This document shows positions 43,154-53,609 of a stretch of DNA of 64,000 bases, in pieces. The position numbers and the translations under genes were made by a program. The notes beneath the pieces were generated by a model. The model was not told the origin of the DNA, searched no databases, and saw only the letters and a program-made list of their open reading frames with translations. Numbering within the stretch: the first letter of the stretch is position 1; every line of letters begins with the position of its first letter. This DNA is from Chloroflexota bacterium (GTDB lineage: Bacteria; Chloroflexota; Dehalococcoidia; UBA2979). The stretch is taken from the NCBI GenBank assembly GCA_003228125.1, contig QGNP01000002.1, forward strand, positions 1 to 64,000, given 5' to 3'.

Positions 43154-46100
43154 TTATTTTACAGAAATATTTCTATAAAGATTAGCTAGTCGTTCAGGTA
43201 AAGAATCAATATCTGAAACAATTTCATAACCAATATCACTGCACATATCTTTCAAATAATCATTTCCATCTTTATCAACTGTAATCAAAAATGGCACAAT
43301 GCCTTTATGCTTTGCTTCTAGCAAAGCTTGCCTGGTATCACGAATTGCATACTCTTTTTCAGTTCTTTCTTTACCATACTCATGATCTTGAGGCCTGCCA
43401 TCAGAAATTAATATCATAATTTTAACTTTACTATTCATAGAATCTAGTTTATTAATAGTGTGCCTAATAGCTGGGCCCATTCTAGTGGAACGAACAGGTT
43501 GAATTCCAGCAATTTTTTTCTTTACTTCATCATTAATAGGTTCATCAATATCCTTAATAATAAAAAATTCAACATTATCTTTTCCATAACCTGAAAAACC
43601 AAATAGGCCATAACTATCACCGATTGATTCAAGGGCTTCTGATAATACGATAGTAGATTCTTTTTCTATGTCTATGATTCGCTTAAAACTATTTACATTT
43701 TTAGATGAATCTCTTGATGCTAACCATCTAAAATATGTACTTGGATCACCAGAATATTGATTATAATCAGTGACTGTATTAATATTTCCTTCAATAATTT
43801 CATCTGTAGACGCAGACATATCTAGTAAAAGAGCAACGGAAACATCTCGTTTAGATTTATTTCTTTTTGAATAAAAATCTACTTCTGGAGTATATCCAGC
43901 TAATTTATCAGCAAAAAAATCTACCAATCTATCTAAGTCAATGTCATCTCCATCTTCTAGTCTACGTTCTTTTTTTAATGCTTCAGGTTTTAAAAATTCA
44001 AATTTCTTTTTTGTTTCTTTAATTAAACTTGCATGATCGCTTAAAACTTTTTCATAATAATCAAAATCACCTATATCAGCATCTTTCTCAATGACTCTGC
44101 ACCAATCAGGCTTATAATCTTTTGATCTAAAATTCCACTCGTGATATAAAAAACTCATGTTGTTGTGATTTGCTACAGGTGAATTTATTAAAGTATCTTT
44201 AGATAAATTTTTTACTCTTTTTATCGCATTAGATTTCTGATTATTTTCTTCTAAATATTCACTTAAATTATTGGCAAATAAATTTGAAAAATCTTCAAAC
44301 TCACCATCAGTTAATTCACCTATATTGATTTCATTAGTATTTTTTAAAAATTGAGCCAAAAGTTCAGGATCAATTGATGAACCACCTTCATTTTTTATAT
44401 CTTGGTTTTTTTTAATTTTAACAATAAATTCTACTAAATCAGGTTTAAAATCACCTCTAAACTTAGGTAAAACAGAGGGCAGTGCATTTTTGTCATTATT
44501 TCCGTCATTATCAGAATTCAATGATGGAAATAATTGTGCTGTATCTGAAAGGTCTTTGTTAATATCTAATTTATTATTACTCTTCTTGAATGATAAAGTC
44601 GAAATATTATCAATTATTGTATATAGTTGAAATGCAACGTCTGCTGAATCAGAAATACTAGATTTATTGCTGCTTAGTGATTCTAATAATAGAATAATTT
44701 TTAAATAATAAACAGATAAAGGATGTTGTCGGTTTAAATTATATTTTTTTCCTAAAGTAAATCTTATAACGTATTCAATGATCATTTCAATCAAAGGCAT
44801 CCTATCAACATTTAAACGTTGAGATAATTCGTAGTCTTTCATCATTTTATAGCTATGATTAAGACCAGGATATTTTTTCATAGTAATGCAATCTATCCTG
44901 TAATCTTCGGTTATTGAAAATAACAAACTAATAAGTGCTTTGTTTTCAAAAAGAGAAAAGAATTTTTGTATTTCTGTTGGAAATTCACTATCTGTAATTA
45001 ATTTTTTATTGGATGTATATGATTTTTTAATTACCTTAGTAAATTTAAATTTATAAGTGAATGATCCAAATTCAATCCTCGCTGATTGATGAGTAGCGTA
45101 TACTTTATATGCATTAAAATTATCTTTTTTAAAATTGAAAATATTAACAATTTTTGGAAGATATATTCTATAACCATCTGTAGAAATTAAATCATCAGAG
45201 TCCCATCCAATTTTTTTATAAATTAAATCTTCTGAATCAATAATAGAAATATCAACGCCAGATAGTCCTCTGCAATATTTCTGCAATATACTTTTTTTTC
45301 TTTCTAGCAATTCAATGCTAGATGAGTTGTATAAAATATTTAATGAAAAAGCTGATTCTAATTTAAAATAAGCATTGTCTTCATTGTCCTTTAATCGATT
45401 TGCTGTAATATTAATGCCCTCATTAAGCCACAGAGATAGATCGTCTCTTGAAAAATTATTTATTAAATTTGGAATTGTTTCAATAAAATCTAAAGCTGAT
45501 GCAGGATTATGTTTACTAATTTTCTTAGCAGAGCTTGCGACCCAATACTGGAATTTATCATTAATGTTTAAAAAATTATTTAAAGAAGCTACAAAAATTT
45601 CATAACTTTTTCTACCCTCTAAATGCAAAACTTCAATAACAATATTTAATAATATATTAATTGTTTTACTTTTTTGATTTTTTAAAATTGGAGCAACTTC
45701 TCCCAAGGCATTTCCAACATCTGGCCATGAAACTAAAGCTAAAGTATTAATAAAATCTAAATATTTTTTTCTAGAATATTCAGGTATATCAACGAGTGCA
45801 TCTGATAAATTTTCTAAATTATTCATTGCAAATTCATGTGATTTTTCTGACAATAATTTAGAAAAAACGACGACAGTTTTTAAATCTTCTAATTTAATGT
45901 ATTGTAATAAATTAGAAGATTTTATTATCAATGTATTTGTTAAAGCAATTTCTTTCCATCCAGAATGAGATAATTCTTTGATAATTGAATAAAATTTTTC
46001 TAATTCCTTAATTGAAATAAAATGTAAAATTCTTAATGATTCTAAAAGAAAACAAGCAGCAATAATTGGGGAATCTTGGCAAAGTTTATCAGCAATTTTA

Positions 46101-46357
46101 CCAACATTCATTAAAGTTTGAAAATCATATTTTGTAAATAATGTTGATGCAATTTTTAAATAAGCAGAAGTTGCCTCCCATGCTCTTAAAGAAGATTCTG
46201 AAATATGGTTGCATAGATTAACAAAATCAATGATCTCTTGATCTGTCAAAAATTGCTCATGATTAGTAATAAAAATGTTAAACTCTTCTCCTATAGATGG
46301 AGCTGAGGCAATAAAATTAATTTGCAAATCAATAATTCTTTTTGGTAATACTTGCAT
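43154..46357 (-). CDS. VWA (MIDAS) domain protein, NorD/CbbO type, with long N-terminal helical region
   Basis: C-term VALLLDMSASTDE...ISDGRPQDHEYGKERTEKEYAIRDTRQALLEAKHKGIVPFLITVDKDGNDYL; 1067 aa. Confidence 0.88.
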   Translation of the reverse strand: MQVLPKRIIDLQINFIASAPSIGEEFNIFITNHEQFLTDQEIIDFVNLCNHISESSLRAWEATSAYLKIASTLFTKYDFQTLMNVGKIADKLCQDSPIIAACFLLESLRILHFISIKELEKFYSIIKELSHSGWKEIALTNTLIIKSSNLLQYIKLEDLKTVVVFSKLLSEKSHEFAMNNLENLSDALVDIPEYSRKKYLDFINTLALVSWPDVGNALGEVAPILKNQKSKTINILLNIVIEVLHLEGRKSYEIFVASLNNFLNINDKFQYWVASSAKKISKHNPASALDFIETIPNLINNFSRDDLSLWLNEGINITANRLKDNEDNAYFKLESAFSLNILYNSSSIELLERKKSILQKYCRGLSGVDISIIDSEDLIYKKIGWDSDDLISTDGYRIYLPKIVNIFNFKKDNFNAYKVYATHQSARIEFGSFTYKFKFTKVIKKSYTSNKKLITDSEFPTEIQKFFSLFENKALISLLFSITEDYRIDCITMKKYPGLNHSYKMMKDYELSQRLNVDRMPLIEMIIEYVIRFTLGKKYNLNRQHPLSVYYLKIILLLESLSSNKSSISDSADVAFQLYTIIDNISTLSFKKSNNKLDINKDLSDTAQLFPSLNSDNDGNNDKNALPSVLPKFRGDFKPDLVEFIVKIKKNQDIKNEGGSSIDPELLAQFLKNTNEINIGELTDGEFEDFSNLFANNLSEYLEENNQKSNAIKRVKNLSKDTLINSPVANHNNMSFLYHEWNFRSKDYKPDWCRVIEKDADIGDFDYYEKVLSDHASLIKETKKKFEFLKPEALKKERRLEDGDDIDLDRLVDFFADKLAGYTPEVDFYSKRNKSKRDVSVALLLDMSASTDEIIEGNINTVTDYNQYSGDPSTYFRWLASRDSSKNVNSFKRIIDIEKESTIVLSEALESIGDSYGLFGFSGYGKDNVEFFIIKDIDEPINDEVKKKIAGIQPVRSTRMGPAIRHTINKLDSMNSKVKIMILISDGRPQDHEYGKERTEKEYAIRDTRQALLEAKHKGIVPFLITVDKDGNDYLKDMCSDIGYEIVSDIDSLPERLANLYRNISVK

Positions 46358-46377
46358 AAGAGTCCCTAAAAAAGGAT

Positions 46378-47241
46378 TTACGAAACAAAAATAGAACGGA
46401 CAAGTTCTTCTATTGAATCTTGTAGTTCTTTTTCATCAGTTAAACTCCACACTACAGTAGAGATACAAGCAGTAATTGGCGAGATTCCTGCCTTGATTAA
46501 CAGAGCCGCATAAATTAAAAGTCTTGTTGAAACACCTTCTGCTAATCCATATTCTCTTAAATTTCTAATTTTTACTGCTAATTGCGCTAATCGCTCAGCA
46601 ATATTATCATCACAACCTGATTCATTAAGAATAATTTTAGTTTCAATTTCTTGATTTGGATAATCAAATTCTATAGACACAAACCTTTGTCTAGTTGAAT
46701 GTTTTAGATCTTTTGTAATTGATTGATATCCTGGATTATATGATAATACGAGTAGAAAGCCATCGTGAGCTTCTATAATCTCTCCCTTTTTATCAATAGG
46801 CAATAGTCTTCTATAATCTGTTAAAGGATGTATTAAAACGGTCGTATCTTTTCTGGCTTCAACTATTTCATCTAAGTAACATATTGCTCCAATTTTAACT
46901 GCACGAGTTATAGGTCCATCAATCCATTTCGTTTCTTGATTTTCAATTAAATATCTTCCAACTAAATCTGAAGCGGTCAAATCTTCATGGCAGGCAACAG
47001 TAATTAATGGTGCTGACTTCTTGTTCTTTTGTAATTTCCATGACATATATTCAACAAATCTAGTTTTTCCCGAACCAGTTGGTCCTTTTAATAGAACAGG
47101 GATTTTGCTAATATACGCTTGTTCAAAAATATTAATTTCATCGGCAGTAGATATATAGAATGGTTCTTTGTCTATTTTAAAATTTTCCACACTAATCGAT
47201 TGTGCATTTTTTTCTATGATATCTTTTTTCATGATTATCAA
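46378..47241 (-). CDS. MoxR-family AAA+ ATPase, CbbQ/NirQ/NorQ type
   Basis: PVLLKGPTGSGKTRFVEYMSW...TVACHEDLTASDLVGRYLI...AICYLDEIVEARKDTTVLIHPLTDYRRLLPI. Confidence 0.92.
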   Translation of the reverse strand: MIIMKKDIIEKNAQSISVENFKIDKEPFYISTADEINIFEQAYISKIPVLLKGPTGSGKTRFVEYMSWKLQKNKKSAPLITVACHEDLTASDLVGRYLIENQETKWIDGPITRAVKIGAICYLDEIVEARKDTTVLIHPLTDYRRLLPIDKKGEIIEAHDGFLLVLSYNPGYQSITKDLKHSTRQRFVSIEFDYPNQEIETKIILNESGCDDNIAERLAQLAVKIRNLREYGLAEGVSTRLLIYAALLIKAGISPITACISTVVWSLTDEKELQDSIEELVRSIFVS

Positions 47242-47260
47242 ACAATCTTAACAGAATTTT

Positions 47261-47851
47261 CTATATTTGTTCCCAAAAGGAAGTAAGCTTAGATTCAAAG
47301 TCATGTAAATCACCAGAATTTTCTATAGTAATATCAGCATATTTAATTCTTTTTTCATTGGATAATTGAGAATCAATTCTTTCTTCGGCTTGTTTAGCAT
47401 TTAAATTATCTCGATTTATAACTCTATTGACTGCTAATTCTCTTGGAGTATGTATCACTAATATTTGATCTGCTAAATCTTGCCAACCTGCTTCAATAAG
47501 AACGGCTGCTTCTAAAATAACAACTGCTTTACTATTTTTATCTTTAAAATCATTTAAATTTATTTTTATTAATTCTTTAATTGCAGGCCAAGTTATTGAA
47601 GTAAGTTGTTCCATTTTTATTGAATCTGAAAAAACTATTGCACCTAGAGCTCTCCTTGCAATTTCATCATTGTCATCAAGGATATCAGAACCAAAAGCAG
47701 ATACAATTTTTGAATATGCTAAGGTTCCTTTCACATAGGTTTGATGGCCTAAAGAATCACAATTAAGCATGTAGGCTCCATTTTTAGCAAAAAAACTCGC
47801 AGCATGAGATTTGCCAGAAGCAATACCTCCTGTTAGCCCAATAACATACAT
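47261..47851 (-). CDS. coaE: Dephospho-CoA kinase
   Basis: YVIGLTGGIASGKSHAASFFAKNGAYMLNCDSLGHQTY...LEAAVLIEAGW. Confidence 0.95.
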   Translation of the reverse strand: MYVIGLTGGIASGKSHAASFFAKNGAYMLNCDSLGHQTYVKGTLAYSKIVSAFGSDILDDNDEIARRALGAIVFSDSIKMEQLTSITWPAIKELIKINLNDFKDKNSKAVVILEAAVLIEAGWQDLADQILVIHTPRELAVNRVINRDNLNAKQAEERIDSQLSNEKRIKYADITIENSGDLHDFESKLTSFWEQI

Positions 47852-47897
47852 AACTTAACCTCAGCATAACTATTATTCATATTTTATATTAAAAATA

Positions 47898-48866
47898 TTA
47901 TTTTGCATTAATTGCATCAATTAATGCAGGAACAACTTCCTTATAATCTCCCACTATTCCCCATCTTGAAGCTTTAAACATATTAGCATCTGGATCTTTA
48001 TTGATAGCTACTATTGTTTTAGAGCCACTACAACCAGCCATATGTTGACTTGCACCTGAAACAGCAATCCCAATATAAAGATCTGGGTTGACAACTTTAC
48101 CAGTTAATCCAACTTGATTAGCAACTGGAAACCATCCCAAGTCACAAGCTGCACGAGAAGAACCAAGAGCTGCTTTATCGGTTCCTATTGCTTCAGCTAA
48201 TGCTTGAATCATATCAAATCCTTCAGGTCCACCTAAGCCTCTGCCGCCACAAAGTACTATTGGTGCATCAGTTAGACTCAATCCTTCAATTGTAAATACC
48301 TCTCTATTCGTGATAGTTACTTTAGAAACACTTGTATCCTGAATCTGTACTATATCACCAGTGCCAGTGTCTCCTTGCATTATTTCAAATGATTTAGCAC
48401 GAATTGTAGCAATTGCAGGACTAGCCTCAAAGGAATATACAGCTCTGGCATTACCTCCAAAGCAAGGTCTCGTTGCTTTAAAATGACCATCATCATCTTC
48501 AATTGAAACACAATCCATCGCTACCCCAGTATCCAACTTAAATGCAAGCCTTGGTCCTAAGTCTCTCCCAATTGAAGATTGCTCTAATAGAACTAAATCA
48601 GGATTTTCTTTTGTAATAGCATCGTTAACCGCATTTACCCATTTATCAGCTAAAAAAGCATCGTAATCTCCACTAGAAGATATATATGCCTTATGAGCTC
48701 CTGCTGCAAAAGCTTGACTTGCAATTAAATCAGAGCTCGTACCTAATAATACAATACTCACTGATCCTCCAGCACTCAGCTTAGTAGCACCTGATAATAA
48801 CTCAGTTGTAGTTTCTGATATTTGATCATTATCAAACTCGCCTATAACCATTATATTTTTTGACAT
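47898..48866 (-). CDS. etfA: Electron transfer flavoprotein alpha subunit
   Basis: CGGRGLGGPEGFDMIQALAEAIG...GLTGKVVNPDLYIGIAVSGASQHMAGCSGSKTIVAINKDPDANMFK. Confidence 0.96.
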   Translation of the reverse strand: MSKNIMVIGEFDNDQISETTTELLSGATKLSAGGSVSIVLLGTSSDLIASQAFAAGAHKAYISSSGDYDAFLADKWVNAVNDAITKENPDLVLLEQSSIGRDLGPRLAFKLDTGVAMDCVSIEDDDGHFKATRPCFGGNARAVYSFEASPAIATIRAKSFEIMQGDTGTGDIVQIQDTSVSKVTITNREVFTIEGLSLTDAPIVLCGGRGLGGPEGFDMIQALAEAIGTDKAALGSSRAACDLGWFPVANQVGLTGKVVNPDLYIGIAVSGASQHMAGCSGSKTIVAINKDPDANMFKASRWGIVGDYKEVVPALIDAINAK

Positions 48867-48885
48867 TGAACCGTCCTTTCAAAAA

Positions 48886-49692
48886 CTAAAGAATTTTCGC
48901 TTCTCTTAATTTTGCTACTAAATTATTCGCTTTTTCTTGCGCATTTTCTCCTTCTATAAATTCGACATCACTGTCATTGTCAGGAATAAACAATTTTTCA
49001 AGTTTTAACTTTCTTCCAGCTTCTCCAACATCAGTCTTGTTCAAATTTTCAAGATCATCAAGATTCCATTTTGTTACAGTTTTCTTTGCAGCTTGCATAA
49101 TTTGTTGTAATTTTGGATATCTAGGTTCACCAAGTTCATTTGAAACTGTTACTACTGCAGGCAAAGCCATTTCAACAGTTTCAATTCCATCTAACAACAC
49201 TCTTTCAACTGTCATTTTATTATCTGAGACATCAACATTTTTACCTATAATTGCACATGGAATATCAAGTAATTGGGAAATGCCCAAGCCTACTTGCCCC
49301 ATATCCCAATCGGCGGCTTGCCTACCACAAAAAACAGCATCGACATCGCCCAATTTTTTTATAGCCTCTGACAGTACTAAGGCAGTAGTATAATGATCTC
49401 CATTTTCAAAAGCATCATCTTCTAATAGCAATCCTTCATCAGCGCCCATTGCCAATACTTGTTTGATTGCAGCTTGAGCACTTCCTTTTCCTAAAGAAAT
49501 AACAGTTATTTTTACATCGCCTATTTTTTCTTTAATTCTTAAAGCAGCTTCAGCGGCAATCCCATCAAATTGACTTAGAACAGGAGCAATTCCTGGAGCA
49601 GGTATTACTTCATTTTTTGCTTCGTCAATTTTAAAGGCTGATGGCGGAGTATCTGGATCTAGAATTTGTTTAGCGCATACTACAAAATGCAT
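48886..49692 (-). CDS. etfB: Electron transfer flavoprotein beta subunit
   Basis: DQFDGIAAEAALRIKEK-type region; VFCGRQAADWDMGQVGLGISQLL. Confidence 0.94.
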   Translation of the reverse strand: MHFVVCAKQILDPDTPPSAFKIDEAKNEVIPAPGIAPVLSQFDGIAAEAALRIKEKIGDVKITVISLGKGSAQAAIKQVLAMGADEGLLLEDDAFENGDHYTTALVLSEAIKKLGDVDAVFCGRQAADWDMGQVGLGISQLLDIPCAIIGKNVDVSDNKMTVERVLLDGIETVEMALPAVVTVSNELGEPRYPKLQQIMQAAKKTVTKWNLDDLENLNKTDVGEAGRKLKLEKLFIPDNDSDVEFIEGENAQEKANNLVAKLREAKIL

Positions 49693-49742
49693 GTTAGTCC
49701 CCCTGACTAATTATTATTATATATTTTTAAACCAACAAAATA

Positions 49743-51923
49743 TTAATTCTCTTCTGATGATGAGTCAATAGATCGATATAAAACTTCTGCAATATCAAAA
49801 GGTTTAATTCTGCCTTCTTCTTCTGATTCTACAGCTGGAACGCCATCTTCAAACATTTGTATGCAAAAAGGGCAATTAGAAACAAGTTCAGAAGCTCCAG
49901 TATCTATCGCTTCTTCACTACGAACATGATTAACTCTCCGTGTGCCAATTTCTTCTTGCCACATGTTGCCTCCTCCCGCACCACAACAAAGGCCCTTTGA
50001 TTTATTTCTATCCATTTCTATGATATTCAGACCTGGAATTGAGTTAAGTACTTCTCTAGGGGCATCATACTCATTATTAATTCTTCCTAAATAACAAGAG
50101 TCATGATAAGTTACATCAGCATCTATTGATTTAACAGGCTTTAACTTTCCACTCTTTATTGATTCATCCAAAAATTGTGTATGATGCAACACTTCAAATT
50201 TGCCATCAAATTGAGGATATTCATTTTTAAATGTATTAAAGCAATGAGGACAATTTGTAATAACTTTTTGTACATTTCTTTCTTTAAAAGTATTAATTAG
50301 TTGTTCAGCTAATATTTGATATAAATATTCATTTCCGAGTCTCCTAGCAGGATCGCCATTGCATGTCTCTTCTTGACCTAATACACCAAATGAAGAGCCA
50401 GCGGCTTTCAATAAACCAAAAACAGATTTAGTAATAGGTAAATTTCTCTCAACTAAAGACCCAGAACAACCAACCCAATATAAATATTCTTGTGATCCAT
50501 CAAAAATTGGAACATCGCCAAGTCCTTCCATCCAAGTAGTTCTTTCCAGAGTAGTTCCTTTCCATGGATGACCTCTTTGTTCTAAATTTTCTAGTGCTGC
50601 TTGAGCAGTAGCAGGTATTTTAGCTTTATCCATAACTAAAAAACGCCTCATGTCAACAATTGTCGGAACATGCTCAATCATTACTGGGCATTCCTGCACA
50701 CAAGCGCCACAAGTTCTACATGCCCATAGAGCTTCTTCTTTAATAACATCTCCTACCATAGATCTTTTTGCAACAGCACGTACATCCTTGCCATTGTTTC
50801 CAGCTTCCTGGACCAAAGGTGCAGTTTCATTAAAATGAGCTTTAAGATCTTGAATTAAATGCATAGGAGACAACGGTTGTCCAGCAATATTAGCAGGGCA
50901 TACTTCAGTGCACCTTCCGCACCTTACGCAAGCATCTAATTCAAATAATTGTTTCCAGTTAAAATCCTGTATTTGACCTACACCAAAAACTTCTTGTTCT
51001 TCAATATTTTCTATTTTTGATAAACGACCAGGAGAGTCAGTTCTAAGTAAAAAAGCATTAATTGGAGCAAAAATGAAATGATCTAATTTTGTAAAAACAA
51101 TTAATGTTAGCCAAGAAAAAACAAGCAACACATGTGACCACCAAGAAAATACATGCATATTACTGAGTAATTTATCTGAAAAATTAAACAAATCAACAAA
51201 AACTGCCAATGTAAATGATACAAATGACCATCTTGCCCAACTAGGATAAGAATCAAGTTCAGTAATAGAAATCCTAAATGACTCAACAAAAAAACCAGAA
51301 ACTAAGACAAAGAAAAGTCCCCATAGAATTAAATGATCCTCTAATCTCTCGTCCCATCTAATTCTATGAAAATTAACAAAGTATCTTCTATATAAAGCCA
51401 TAGATATACCTACAACACCTATTAATCCAAAAAGATCTCCGTAAAAAGAAAAGAACAAATAATAATTTCCATGTAAAAAATGAAGAGGAGTATCATCTTC
51501 AAGAGCAACCTGAGCTGTTACAAACGTCAAGACAATGATCGAAGCAGTAATGCACCAATGCATTACACTTGCATAAGTATCTCTTCTTATTTTATCTTGC
51601 ATCACTCCTAACTTTACAGCATTATTTAAACGCCAAGGAAGATTAACCTTCAAGTCTTTAACAGGTTTGCCAATAAACCAAAGGGAGCCATGCCTTAAGA
51701 TTCCAAAAAGTAATAATCCAGTTAATGTACTTAAAAGAACATAAATTGGCCAAGGCTCGACATTAAAAAATATTTCTCTCGTTGCTGAAGATCCTTCTAT
51801 GCCAAAGCCTAAAAGTAATCCACTTAATATCAAAGAAAAGAACGTAAGAATAAATAAACCAAGCATCCAAAATTTATCAAAGATAAATAAAAGTGAACTT
51901 AAAATTTTTTTGCTTTGATTCAT
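49743..51923 (-). CDS. Membrane (Fe-S)-binding reductase (EtfD/heterodisulfide reductase-like)
   Basis: N-terminal TM helices; CVRCGRCTEVCPANIAGQPLSP and CRTCGACVQECPVMIEHV ferredoxin motifs; two CCG-type domains (VITNCPHCFNTF..., DSCYLGRINNEY...GLCCGAGGGNMW). Confidence 0.9.
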   Translation of the reverse strand: MNQSKKILSSLLFIFDKFWMLGLFILTFFSLILSGLLLGFGIEGSSATREIFFNVEPWPIYVLLSTLTGLLLFGILRHGSLWFIGKPVKDLKVNLPWRLNNAVKLGVMQDKIRRDTYASVMHWCITASIIVLTFVTAQVALEDDTPLHFLHGNYYLFFSFYGDLFGLIGVVGISMALYRRYFVNFHRIRWDERLEDHLILWGLFFVLVSGFFVESFRISITELDSYPSWARWSFVSFTLAVFVDLFNFSDKLLSNMHVFSWWSHVLLVFSWLTLIVFTKLDHFIFAPINAFLLRTDSPGRLSKIENIEEQEVFGVGQIQDFNWKQLFELDACVRCGRCTEVCPANIAGQPLSPMHLIQDLKAHFNETAPLVQEAGNNGKDVRAVAKRSMVGDVIKEEALWACRTCGACVQECPVMIEHVPTIVDMRRFLVMDKAKIPATAQAALENLEQRGHPWKGTTLERTTWMEGLGDVPIFDGSQEYLYWVGCSGSLVERNLPITKSVFGLLKAAGSSFGVLGQEETCNGDPARRLGNEYLYQILAEQLINTFKERNVQKVITNCPHCFNTFKNEYPQFDGKFEVLHHTQFLDESIKSGKLKPVKSIDADVTYHDSCYLGRINNEYDAPREVLNSIPGLNIIEMDRNKSKGLCCGAGGGNMWQEEIGTRRVNHVRSEEAIDTGASELVSNCPFCIQMFEDGVPAVESEEEGRIKPFDIAEVLYRSIDSSSEEN

Positions 51924-52001
51924 TTAATATGCTTTCTTATTTAAATATTAATTATATTTTAATTTAATAAACAAAAATAAAGTCTTTATATAATTTAAGT
52001 G

Positions 52002-53567
52002 TTATTTAGAGAATAACTCACGTAAATCATTTTTCAAAACTTTTCCCATATGATTCTTAGGTAACTCATCTACCCATTCATAACTAGCTGGTGATTTATA
52101 TGAAGCTAATTTATTTTTTACAAACACAGTTAGTTCATCATAATTTGGTTTCTTACCAGATGAGTTTACTACGATTGCCTTAACCACTTCGCCCCATTCA
52201 TTGTCCTCAACTCCTATTACAGCTGCTTCAGAAATATCTGAATGTTCTTCTAAAACTTGTTCAATTTCTGCAGGTGCAATGTTTTCACCACCTCTAATAA
52301 TCATATCTTTAATTCTACCAGTGATAAATAAATAATTTTCCTTATCTAATCGGCCGACATCACCTGTATGCAACCATCCGTCTTTAATTGCATCAACAGT
52401 TTCGTCATCCCTGCCTTTATACCCTTTCATGATTCTTTCACCTCTAATACAAATTTCTCCATTCTCACCAGCATGAAGAATCTTGCCAGAATGATCAAGG
52501 ATACCAATTTCAATATCTGGCATTGGCTTTCCTACACTTCTTAATCGAACCCACTTTGTTTTATTTTCTTCTACATTGCCATCAATTCTATGATCATCTG
52601 GTCCAAGAAAAGTCATAGAGCCAGTTGCTTCAGTTTGGCCATATGCATTCATTAAACCAACGTCTGCTTTGTCAGGTGCAAATAATTCTACAGCATCCTT
52701 AACAACATCATAAGGCATAGGAGCAGCTCCGTAAGTAATTAACTTCAGATCAGAAAAATCTCTATCTTTAAAATTTTCAACTTCCATAATTCTTTTTAAC
52801 ATAGTTGGTACAACAAAGGCATGCGTTACATGATTATTCTCAACAGCATCCAGCCATTCATCAGGACTAAATCCATCTAAAAGCACTAGCTGTCTACCAG
52901 AAAAAATTGCACTCATAAGTGTAGTAGCCCCAGCAATATGATAAAAGCCAACACTAACCAAAATTACCTCTTGATTGGAAACAGGATCAGCAGGCGATTG
53001 AGTATTAACCACTAATGCAGTTAATGCTTTATAAGAAAGAATTACTCCCTTAGGAAGGCTAGTAGTGCCAGATGTATATATGATTAAAGTTGCATCTTCA
53101 TCATCTATTTCTGTGTAAATTGGTAAATCGACTCCTTTATCAGCTAAATTCTTATAAGAATTATAATTTTCTGCTTCAAAATCTACTGTAATTAAATGCT
53201 TAATAGATGGTAAATTATTTCTAATTGATTCATAAACGCTTAAGTACCTTTCACCTACAAAAAGCACTGAAACATCTGCCGCAGAAATCATGTATTCTAA
53301 TTCTTCAGGCTTTGATCTAAAATTTAAAGGAACAAATGTAGCACCGAGCATAGCTGTTGCATAATAAAGCTCGACCATCTCTATGCAATTAACTGTCATA
53401 ACTCCTACATTTTGACCCTTTTTAACATCTAATAGACTTAAAGAGTTTGCCATCTTATTAACTCTAGATTGTAATTGAGCATAGCTTACTTTTTCATTTT
53501 TTGTAGCTAGAGCAATGCGTTCTGGGACAATTGCGGCACTAATAGTTAAAAATTCTGCAGTATTCAT
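52002..53567 (-). CDS. Acyl-CoA synthetase (AMP-forming)
   Basis: LIIYTSGTTSLPKGVILSY...NAYGQTEATGSMTFL...DGWLHTGDVGRLDKENYLFITGRIKDMIIRGGENIAPAEIE. Confidence 0.94.
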   Translation of the reverse strand: MNTAEFLTISAAIVPERIALATKNEKVSYAQLQSRVNKMANSLSLLDVKKGQNVGVMTVNCIEMVELYYATAMLGATFVPLNFRSKPEELEYMISAADVSVLFVGERYLSVYESIRNNLPSIKHLITVDFEAENYNSYKNLADKGVDLPIYTEIDDEDATLIIYTSGTTSLPKGVILSYKALTALVVNTQSPADPVSNQEVILVSVGFYHIAGATTLMSAIFSGRQLVLLDGFSPDEWLDAVENNHVTHAFVVPTMLKRIMEVENFKDRDFSDLKLITYGAAPMPYDVVKDAVELFAPDKADVGLMNAYGQTEATGSMTFLGPDDHRIDGNVEENKTKWVRLRSVGKPMPDIEIGILDHSGKILHAGENGEICIRGERIMKGYKGRDDETVDAIKDGWLHTGDVGRLDKENYLFITGRIKDMIIRGGENIAPAEIEQVLEEHSDISEAAVIGVEDNEWGEVVKAIVVNSSGKKPNYDELTVFVKNKLASYKSPASYEWVDELPKNHMGKVLKNDLRELFSK

Positions 53568-53609
53568 TCTTACTCCCTCTCATCAATATAAATTAATTAA
53601 GTTCTATTT

